From Lysobacterales bacterium UBA5700 (GTDB lineage Bacteria; Pseudomonadota; Gammaproteobacteria; Xanthomonadales; Xanthomonadaceae), in assembly GCA_002420085.1 (NCBI GenBank), contig DIHI01000035.1, forward strand, positions 1 to 8,872: a stretch of DNA of 8,872 nucleotides, read 5' to 3'. Shown here piece after piece: positions 1-5,364 of this stretch (position 1 is the stretch's first letter; each line of letters starts with the position of its first letter). Both the position numbers and the translations under genes were made by a program. Below the pieces are notes generated by a model. The model ran no database searches. It was not told the DNA's origin and saw nothing but the letters and a program-made list of their open reading frames with translations.

Positions 1-285
1 CGGGAAAGCCTCGACCTGCGCCGACGGCTGCACCAGACCCTCGGCGACACGCCACCGACCCTGCGCGACCTCACCTACATATTGGACCGATTGGCCGACG
101 CGGAACAGGCCGCTGGCCATGCGTCGGCCGCCGAAATCGCCCGCAACGAACACCGGGACACCCAGCGTCGGCTCGATGAGCAACTGAACCCGGCATCACC
201 CGCTGATCCGGCCGATCAAGCCACCGGATCGGCGCCTGGGCAACCCCGACGTTCAGCGCCACCCGAGCCAGACGAACCGGTGTAG
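1..285 (+). CDS. C-terminal end of an unidentified protein (partial)
   Basis: This frame is open from the left edge to a TAG stop and gives 94 residues; the start lies outside the window. Third codon positions are strongly G/C, as expected of a real gene here. The first 60 or so residues are charged and look alpha-helical (for example LRDLTYILDRLADAEQ, with a repeated Leu/Ala spacing). The last 30 or so are a Pro/Ser/Ala/Asp-rich, probably disordered tail ending in PEPDEPV. There is no membrane segment and no recognisable motif, so I do not identify the family. It is followed by a 192-bp gap and then a membrane-protein gene on the same strand; that gap is large enough for a separate promoter, so co-transcription is uncertain. 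Confidence 0.7.
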   Translation, partial: RESLDLRRRLHQTLGDTPPTLRDLTYILDRLADAEQAAGHASAAEIARNEHRDTQRRLDEQLNPASPADPADQATGSAPGQPRRSAPPEPDEPV

Positions 286-477
286 CCGGGGAACCACGCC
301 TGAGCCACCGTGAGTCGCCAAACGAAATTGCGGCTTGGATCACATTTCACATGACCCGACTCACCTACGCTCGCCCACGCGGGTCACCTGGCAAGCCCCA
401 CGTTCGAGCACACCACGACAGGACCGGCACCGCACGTTCGCGCTTCACCACCCAGAGCACCATCGTCGGGAGCCCTC
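286..477. other. Intergenic gap between the partial gene and the membrane-protein gene
   Basis: This 192-bp stretch has no convincing gene; the open frames crossing it are read-throughs of other frames of the flanking genes. An 8-bp direct repeat CACGTTCG occurs at 399-406 and 433-440, 34 bp apart, each followed by a similar C/A-rich run. No strong -35/-10 pair and no rho-independent terminator are visible. The last bases carry the ribosome binding site of the next gene. Confidence 0.5.
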
Positions 478-1767
478 ATGACCCAGAAGAACACCACCCC
501 AGACCGCCCAGAGCAGGAGCACGGGGGCGATCGTCAGGACGCGGCCGCAACCGCCGAACAGGGCGCCAGCAGCAGCTATATTCCTACTCTGGAGATGATC
601 ACCTACATCGATTCCCGGGCGCGCGGCATCGAGTCTGCCGCCCAGCGTGGGCGATGGGTGTTCGCCATGCTGTTCCTGATTTCCATCCTCATGCTGTCCC
701 TGGCGTTCTCGGAAACCTTGTCGTGGTCCCGCAAGATGGCCGAATCGGCCGAGCGGGAATGGATTGCCTCGCTCGACACAGCCGACGATGCCTGCGATGC
801 AGCCTCCGGAAAGCTGCCGGAATGCCTCGACCCGGCCAGCGGGACAGCGCCTGGTGCAATCGCCGAGTCCGGGACCGTCCAGGATGGGACGGTCGAAGAC
901 GGGATGGTCGAGGACACTCCGGCGAACGGCCGCGCGTCGGTTCCGGATCGCCCCCGCGAGAGCACCGCCCCGAGCACCGGCCATGTCCGGATGGAACGCC
1001 GCTGTCCATTGGGAAGCTTTCCCGTCAATGATCGATGCGTCGAATACGACTACAAAACCATGCGCGATGGCCTGCCGTATGTACTCCGCGAGGAATACCT
1101 GAAGGTCTGGACCGACAGCCTGTTCTTCGACGTACCCCTGCTCGGAGTCCGATTCAACACCTCGGATGGCGGGGTGATCGGCTCATTCGCCATCCTGCTG
1201 TTCACCCTGATGGCCTGGTTCGCGACCCGACGCGAGAATCACCTGATCTATTACTTCATCAAAGACCTCATCGGCCCGCCGTTCAACCATGCCGATCGCG
1301 CCTACGCCCGAACCCTGATCATGTCCACCCAGATCTTCTACCGCGGCTGGCACGATGAAGCACTGCTGGCCCGTGACCTGGAGGCGCAAGACCCGGTCAT
1401 CCAGAAAATTCAACGACCACACTTCAAATTGGCCCGCCGCCTGGCCGTGATCGTGTTCTGGCTGCCGAGCATCTCGATCATCTCCTTCCTGCTGAAGGAT
1501 GTCTACTCACTGATGCTCGACTCGCCGTTCAGAGCCGGCGATGCCACGATCCTGCAAACCCTGATCGATAGCTGCGACAACCCGAACATCCTGGCCTGCG
1601 ACTCGATCAGCGATGTCTTTTTCCGCCTGAGCTTCGCCGCCATCCTGCTCGCCATACAGATGCTGCTGGCATGGAAGATCCTGGCCTTCCAGAAAGGCAC
1701 CGAGCACATGCTGACCTACATGCGCGAGAAGGAGTGGAAACTGCACCGTGACGATCCAGCAACCTGA
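478..1767 (+). CDS. Four-helix inner-membrane protein of unknown function
   Basis: I do not recognise this 429-residue protein. The ATG start is supported by CGGGAG about 5 nt upstream. The first 59 residues are hydrophilic and probably cytoplasmic. Predicted membrane segments lie at about 60-82, 232-250, 321-340 and 384-404. Arg/Lys-rich flanks (RRENH after helix 2, KLARR before helix 3) fit an N-in, C-in topology. This gives a periplasmic loop of about 150 residues after helix 1, a cytoplasmic loop of about 70 residues, and a second periplasmic loop of about 43 residues. All six cysteines (106, 116, 176, 187, 366, 374) fall in the periplasmic loops as three close pairs and none is cytoplasmic, which suggests disulfides. 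The first loop also has a GTVQD/GTVED/GMVED repeat. No enzyme, transporter or sensor signature is visible. The gene converges on the secreted-protein gene downstream. The CDS is likely; its function is unknown. Confidence 0.85.
   Translation: MTQKNTTPDRPEQEHGGDRQDAAATAEQGASSSYIPTLEMITYIDSRARGIESAAQRGRWVFAMLFLISILMLSLAFSETLSWSRKMAESAEREWIASLDTADDACDAASGKLPECLDPASGTAPGAIAESGTVQDGTVEDGMVEDTPANGRASVPDRPRESTAPSTGHVRMERRCPLGSFPVNDRCVEYDYKTMRDGLPYVLREEYLKVWTDSLFFDVPLLGVRFNTSDGGVIGSFAILLFTLMAWFATRRENHLIYYFIKDLIGPPFNHADRAYARTLIMSTQIFYRGWHDEALLARDLEAQDPVIQKIQRPHFKLARRLAVIVFWLPSISIISFLLKDVYSLMLDSPFRAGDATILQTLIDSCDNPNILACDSISDVFFRLSFAAILLAIQMLLAWKILAFQKGTEHMLTYMREKEWKLHRDDPAT
871..915 (+). repeat. In-frame 15-bp minisatellite, three copies
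   Basis: Three consecutive 15-bp units encode GTVQD, GTVED and GMVED at residues 132-146 of the membrane protein. The units differ by several bases, mostly at third codon positions, so they have diverged while keeping the peptide. Their length is a multiple of three, so a change in copy number would not break the frame. They lie in the predicted periplasmic loop, between the first and second cysteine pairs. Confidence 0.7.
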
Positions 1768-1782
1768 TTGGGATGATGTGCC

Positions 1783-1852
1783 GGGATTCGGGATTCGGGA
1801 TTCGGGATTCGGGATTCGAGATTCGGGATTCGGGATTCGGGATTCGGGATTC
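1783..1852. repeat. Tandem GGGATTC heptamer array, ten units
   Basis: Ten head-to-tail 7-bp units fill these 70 bp. Nine are exactly GGGATTC and the sixth (1818-1824) is GAGATTC. The array lies between the stop codons of two convergent genes. Seven is not a multiple of three, so every frame yields the same permuted peptide (GFGIRDS on the plus strand, PESRIPN on the minus strand), which creates false short ORFs. Similar heptamer tracts are, from memory, common between genes in Xanthomonadales. Function is unknown; copy number could change by replication slippage. Confidence 0.95.
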
Positions 1853-1861
1853 GCAAGAGCG

Positions 1862-1888
1862 GAAGCCTCGCTCGCGGGCGAGGGCTTC
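1862..1888. terminator. Hairpin in the convergent gap, possible bidirectional terminator
   Basis: GAAGCC pairs with GGCTTC, and TCGC pairs with GCGA, with one bulged G and a 6-nt loop: about 10 bp of stem. It begins ten bases after the heptamer array and its right arm reaches the TGA of the minus-strand secreted-protein gene. Its place between convergent stop codons fits termination in both directions. There is no T-run on either side, so a classic rho-independent terminator is not shown; it may be a mobile palindromic repeat or an mRNA-end stabiliser. Confidence 0.45.
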
Positions 1889-3173
1889 AGCGCCGCTGTG
1901 CTGGTGAACAGGACCAGGCCAGCACTTCGATCTCATCAAGGCCGAGATCGCTGACCACGATACGCGCTGGCAAGGGCGTGAACCGCGCTACCGGACTCGC
2001 CTGAGCCCGTTGCCGTTGCACGTCGATCTGGCCAAAACCTGCATCGCCTTCGACATACAATCGATCAGGCGTGATGGCGCGCATGCGTCGCACCGCAAAC
2101 GGGATTGATACCGGAATCGTTTCGCTGGCCACACGTTGAGCGGAAGGCGTGAGCCGAACGCGACGCAAAGTCGTGCCCGAGCCCGCACCGGAGAGCACGA
2201 ACATGCTGTGTTCAGGGGATGACCAATCGATGGCCGAAAACTGCTCTTGAGCGTCCGAATCGATCATGGCGAGCGTAACCACCGCTGTGGTCGAAGACAT
2301 GCGGTGGCCAGTCTCCACCAGCGGTCGGGCAGAAAGCAGGAGGGCGTGATCTCCATCGCGGACGGTCATGATGTCACCCGATGCAAGCCGAGATTCGGTC
2401 CATGCACCGGATGACAGCGTCACCCGCAGGGTCGCCCCCTGATCCAAGGCCCGCAACTCCACGGTAAAGCCCTGTACCGAGGCCGTCTCATCGAGAGCAA
2501 GCACCACCTCGGGCAAAGGCTGTGCTCCGAGCATCGGATCCAGCCCGAACAATCGAACCCCATCGGCCAACACTTCATTCGCAGTGGCACAGGCAAACCG
2601 GCGCCCGCTGAAATCAGATGAACAATCCACACCCCAGGCTGATGCTGTCATGCTCAGAGGCCGCAATTCGAGATCACCCGAAAGATCGGCAAAACGAAAC
2701 AGCCGATTATCACGGCCCCCATGAAATGCCAGAGCAAGAGTGGAGTGTCCCGTCCACGCGGCTTGCAGAAACCATTCCGGGGTGATTTGCACTTCATCGA
2801 CGCCGGGCTGCCCCGCTCCCGGAATAGAGTTGGCCACTGCGTCCGTCAAGCGCACACTGCGGGTCGCACCATTTTCACCGACCAACACGAGACTGCGGCC
2901 CGCGCCCGTGTCGTCAGCAGGCTCATACACGACAATCCCGCCATCAGGACTGACTGCAAGAAAGCGTTTGTCCACACCATCATCCGTGAAGCGGTGCTGG
3001 ATTTCGCCAGCCGGATCGATCGAGTAAAAATCATGCGCGTGCTGGATCAGTGCCTGACACTCTGAACTGGCACGTGGCCGCGATGCAACGACATTCGACG
3101 ACAGCAATTGCGACAGGACGAAAATCGAGAGTGACAGTGTTGGAAGCCGAACCCGCAACCGCCGAGCCGCCAT
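1887..3173 (-). CDS. Secreted protein of unknown function, possibly a beta-propeller
   Basis: From the ATG at 3173 this is a 428-residue protein with an Arg-rich n-region, a hydrophobic core (LSLSIFVLSQLL) and a likely signal-peptidase site after VVA at about residue 30, so it is probably periplasmic or extracellular. An in-frame ATG at 3218 would add 15 residues and has a better Shine-Dalgarno (AGCAGG, 6 nt spacing); I prefer 3173 because it leaves a normal signal-peptide n-region. The mature part alternates short hydrophobic strands with polar turns and has a propeller-like FLAVSPDGGIVVYE segment (residues 71-84), reminiscent of TolB/WD-type repeats, but no clear repeat series. Four cysteines (39, 184, 195, 422) could form two disulfides. 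No catalytic motif is recognised. The upstream Tat-like gene on the same strand ends 93 bp away (48 bp from the longer start), so the two may be co-transcribed. The DNA is less GC-rich than the asd-fimV-truA block. Confidence 0.8.
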   Translation of the reverse strand: MAARRLRVRLPTLSLSIFVLSQLLSSNVVASRPRASSECQALIQHAHDFYSIDPAGEIQHRFTDDGVDKRFLAVSPDGGIVVYEPADDTGAGRSLVLVGENGATRSVRLTDAVANSIPGAGQPGVDEVQITPEWFLQAAWTGHSTLALAFHGGRDNRLFRFADLSGDLELRPLSMTASAWGVDCSSDFSGRRFACATANEVLADGVRLFGLDPMLGAQPLPEVVLALDETASVQGFTVELRALDQGATLRVTLSSGAWTESRLASGDIMTVRDGDHALLLSARPLVETGHRMSSTTAVVTLAMIDSDAQEQFSAIDWSSPEHSMFVLSGAGSGTTLRRVRLTPSAQRVASETIPVSIPFAVRRMRAITPDRLYVEGDAGFGQIDVQRQRAQASPVARFTPLPARIVVSDLGLDEIEVLAWSCSPAQRR

Positions 3174-3266
3174 GCACTGATGACGGCCACTGGCGTGCCG
3201 CGCTTCAGGCTCAGCCATTCTGAGCCTGCTGGTCGATTCGAGGCGCGAACGCCACTGCGTCGATGC

Positions 3267-3680
3267 TCAAGTCCGCGCGCGGGTGTCAGTGAAGAAATGC
3301 ACGGAAATGCCATACTTCTTGAAGATGGCAACGGTATCTTCACCGATCAGCATGGAAGTCAATTGATCGCCAGCTTCACCATTCACAACATCATGCAGAG
3401 CGACCTCGAAGATACGCTCGTTGAAACGCTCGATCGACACGGCCATGGCGAGATTCTGATCCACCTGAAACACGAAAACGCCAGAATCTTGCAGGGTGAA
3501 TTCGGCGAGCGTCTCAGAATCCAGTGTCTCCACCACAAGGAATCTGGCAACCTCGGCAGCAACCTGCGCACCCGACCCTTCGCTTTCAGCCATGACGGGT
3601 GTCGCAGCCAGTAGCGGCATTGCGGCCGTCGCAATGACACTCCCCAGGAATACGCGACGCGCGATATTGAACATGCTCAT
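3267..3680 (-). CDS. Small exported protein with a Tat-like signal peptide, unknown function
   Basis: This encodes 137 residues. The ATG at 3680 has GGGAG 4 nt upstream; a second ATG at 3674 is also possible and would remove two residues. The N-terminus has the twin-arginine-like ARRVFLG (residues 7-13), a hydrophobic stretch rich in Ala, and a cleavage site near PVMA/E (about residue 31). This suggests Tat export, though the residue after FL is Gly rather than Lys. The mature part, about 106 residues, is acidic, has no cysteines and no further membrane segment, and looks mixed alpha/beta (VARFLVVETLDSETLAEF, then GVFVFQVDQNLAMAVSIERF). I recognise no family. The same-strand secreted-protein gene follows closely. 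Local GC is near 50%, well below the core block. The CDS is well supported; its role is not. Confidence 0.8.
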   Translation of the reverse strand: MSMFNIARRVFLGSVIATAAMPLLAATPVMAESEGSGAQVAAEVARFLVVETLDSETLAEFTLQDSGVFVFQVDQNLAMAVSIERFNERIFEVALHDVVNGEAGDQLTSMLIGEDTVAIFKKYGISVHFFTDTRART

Positions 3681-3831
3681 TGAACTCCCTGATCATGGTG
3701 GATGGGATGACGTCCGGTCCGGATGTTACTGCATCCCAGCGTGATTCGCATCATCTTGACTCGTGCGCTACGCCGTCGGAATTCGGCATTGGTTGTAGTG
3801 GCTGGCAATCGCCGTGGTTCGGGTGGATGGG
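3681..3831. other. Intergenic gap with a dyad upstream of the Tat-like gene
   Basis: No gene fits in these 151 bp. An 11-bp dyad TCCGGTCCGGA lies at 3713-3723, inside a wider pair of arms GGGATG (3704-3709) and CATCCC (3732-3737), about 24-57 bp upstream of the Tat-like gene's ATG. It could be an operator or a leader structure. No confident promoter boxes are visible. Confidence 0.35.
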
Positions 3832-4245
3832 TCATTCGCAGGCGATGCCGTCGCCGTCTCGATCGAGATGCGGGCCATAGCCGCGCTGTCCACGCCGGAT
3901 CGGGGCGGCACCTGCGGCTCTGGCGGCGCTGCAATTCGGATACGCCCCGGATCGGCTGCCAGCGGTTTCGCTGCGGGTGTTGTTCTCGAAGCCAGTGGTG
4001 GGCGGCAGCGCTGGGGTCGGTCGTGGCCGATGGCAATGATAGTCACCGGTCTTGCGGTTGTGATGGCAGCCCTCGGCGTTGAGCCCGCCCGAATGCGCGA
4101 ACACCGGTCGGGGCATGATCAACAGGGCCAGGATCAGCACGACCAGACACCACCCGATCAGGCGTTGGAGCGGTGTGACAGGGTCCGGCGCCGAATGCAT
4201 CGGGGATGCGGGCGTCGAGAGGTGGTGGGTCGCGTGAAGCTGCAT
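3832..4245 (-). CDS. YHYH and Excalibur domain exported protein
   Basis: The ATG at 4245 has AGGAG with 6 nt spacing and gives 137 residues; a longer frame back to 4350 lacks such support. A hydrophobic segment at about 29-45 (LIGWCLVVLILALLIM) ends in RPVFA/H, a plausible signal-peptide cleavage site or membrane anchor. Residues 51-72 form a YHYH-type motif (HSGG, then GCHHN and GDYHCH) with Cys60 and Cys71, likely metal-binding or disulfide-bonded. After a Pro/Thr/Ser linker, residues 102-137 match the Excalibur calcium-binding domain: YPNCSAARAAGAAP, then GYGPHLDRDGDG and the terminal ACE. The EF-hand-like acidic loop is Asp128, Asp130 and Asp132, and Cys105 and Cys136 are the family's conserved pair. 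Excalibur domains often sit in surface or nuclease-associated proteins, so an extracytoplasmic calcium-binding role is likely, but no nuclease domain is present. The gene starts 124 bp after the truA stop, on the same strand. Confidence 0.88.
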   Translation of the reverse strand: MQLHATHHLSTPASPMHSAPDPVTPLQRLIGWCLVVLILALLIMPRPVFAHSGGLNAEGCHHNRKTGDYHCHRPRPTPALPPTTGFENNTRSETAGSRSGAYPNCSAARAAGAAPIRRGQRGYGPHLDRDGDGIACE

Positions 4246-4337
4246 GACGCGCTCCTGGCATGGCGTGCCGTGGAGATCGGCAACTGTGCGGCGAGCCCCT
4301 GGGACAGCCGCATTCGGGTCAGGCCGATGATTCGGAA

Positions 4338-4366
4338 ACCTTACGCACACATGGCTTGAATGGCAA
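4338..4366 (-). promoter_or_regulatory. Possible sigma-70-type promoter for the Excalibur gene
   Basis: On the minus strand TTGCCA (5 of 6 to the -35 consensus) is separated by exactly 17 nt from TAAGGT, which keeps the first, second and last bases of a -10 box. It begins just past the truA stop and would give a leader of about 85 nt before the ATG at 4245. The weak -10 makes this tentative. Confidence 0.3.
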
Positions 4367-4369
4367 GGT

Positions 4370-5227
4370 TCAGTCGCTGGCTGTGGCCGCCAGGCTGACT
4401 TCCGCCGGCAATCCCCAGGTGACGGGATAGCGGGGGCCGATGAAGGTCAGGCCGGCGGCGGGGGCGGTGGGGCCGGCACGGCTGCGGTCGCGGGCGGCAA
4501 GCAGTTCGGCCAGCCAGGTCGGGGCCTGCTCATGGCGGCCGATCGGCACCAGGCTGCCGACGATGTTGCGGACCATGTGGTGCAGGAAGGCGTTGGCTTC
4601 AATGTCGATGGTCACCCACTCGTGGTCACGCTGGACCCGAATGGCGTGGACCCGGCGAATCGGGTGGGCGGCTTGGCAGGCGGCGGTGCGGAAGGCACTG
4701 AAATCGTGTTCACCGAGCAGGGCCTGGGCAGCGCGGTGCATGGCGTCGGCGTCGAGCGGACGGGCCTCCCAGGCGGCGAAGCGGCGCTGGAGAGCCGGTC
4801 GGCTCGGGCGGTTGACGATCTGGTAGCGATAGCGGCGGGCGCGGGCGGCATAGCGAGCGTGGAAATCGGGGGCAACCGGTCGTGCCCAGCGCACGGCGAC
4901 GGTCGGCGGCAGGTTGGCATTGCCGCCCATCACCCAGGCGCGCTCGCTGCGCTGGGCGTGGCTGTCGAAATGAACGACCTGGCACTGGCCATGGACGCCG
5001 GAATCGGTGCGCCCGGCACAGACCACGGCAATCGGTTCGGCGGCGACGGCGGTCAGTGCCGATTCGACGGCGGCCTGCACGGTCGGCCCATGCGACAGCC
5101 GCTGCCAGCCGAGGAAGTCGCTGCCGTCGTATTCGATGCCCAGGGCGATCCGCTGGTATTCACGCTGGGACGGGCCGCTGGTCGATTCGGCCGGGTCCGG
5201 GCGGTCGCGGGCGATCTCAGCCAGCAT
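4370..5227 (-). CDS. truA: tRNA pseudouridine synthase A
   Basis: TruA converts uridines 38-40 in the anticodon stem-loop of tRNAs to pseudouridine in the cytoplasm. The protein closely tracks E. coli TruA as I recall it: [11 protein letters not shown] near the start, the catalytic motif [11 protein letters not shown] with nucleophile Asp75, [42 protein letters not shown] and the conserved [14 protein letters not shown]. From the ATG at 5227 it has 285 residues, slightly longer than the usual 260-270 because of about 20 extra acidic and polar N-terminal residues. No Shine-Dalgarno precedes this ATG. An in-frame TTG at 5290 would give 306 residues, but the extra part is Pro/Arg-rich and unconserved, so I prefer 5227. 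A 15-bp perfect dyad lies 14 bp upstream. It sits downstream of fimV, as in many gammaproteobacteria. Confidence 0.97.
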   Translation of the reverse strand: MLAEIARDRPDPAESTSGPSQREYQRIALGIEYDGSDFLGWQRLSHGPTVQAAVESALTAVAAEPIAVVCAGRTDSGVHGQCQVVHFDSHAQRSERAWVMGGNANLPPTVAVRWARPVAPDFHARYAARARRYRYQIVNRPSRPALQRRFAAWEARPLDADAMHRAAQALLGEHDFSAFRTAACQAAHPIRRVHAIRVQRDHEWVTIDIEANAFLHHMVRNIVGSLVPIGRHEQAPTWLAELLAARDRSRAGPTAPAAGLTFIGPRYPVTWGLPAEVSLAATASD

Positions 5228-5241
5228 GGGCGGGGTCGGCG

Positions 5242-5256
5242 GACCAGTGACTGGTC
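5242..5256. promoter_or_regulatory. Perfect 15-bp dyad in front of truA
   Basis: GACCAGT, a central G, then ACTGGTC: 7-bp arms with perfect symmetry, 14 bp upstream of the chosen truA ATG. The one-base centre is too tight for a stable RNA hairpin of full length, so a protein-binding operator is the more natural reading. It could be chance in GC-rich DNA, or coding if truA really starts at the TTG at 5290. Confidence 0.35.
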
Positions 5257-5316
5257 GAGGGCCGGCACCGGGAGCAGCACGACGCAGCAACCCGACGGCC
5301 GGCCAGATCGGGTGGT

Positions 5317-5334
5317 GGCACGGGCGGTCGTGCC
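5317..5334 (-). terminator. Hairpin in the fimV-truA spacer
   Basis: GGCACG and CGTGCC form a 6-bp GC-rich stem with a 6-nt loop, about 30 bp after the fimV stop. No T-run follows, so it is at most a weak or factor-assisted terminator, or an mRNA-end stabiliser. A smaller dyad TCGATGATCGA lies between it and the fimV stop at 5345-5355. Confidence 0.3.
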
Positions 5335-5364
5335 GATGGTGGCATCGATGATCGAGACGCCCGG

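Noticed and set aside
351..1031. A 226-codon plus-strand ORF overlapping the membrane-protein gene
   Set aside because: It is Arg/Pro/His-rich, has no ribosome binding site, and conflicts with the gene at 478 that has a good site and clear membrane helices.
1783..1852. CRISPR-like repeat
   Set aside because: The units are 7 bp and directly adjacent, with no spacers and no cas genes nearby.
1607..1954. Short ORFs on both strands through the heptamer array
   Set aside because: They are translations of the GGGATTC repeat (GFGIRDS or PESRIPN periodicities) and of shadow frames, with no start signals.
4246..4350. N-terminal extension of the Excalibur protein to 4350
   Set aside because: The ATG at 4245 has an AGGAG site at ideal spacing and leaves a usual signal segment; the extension has no such support and would overlap the possible promoter.
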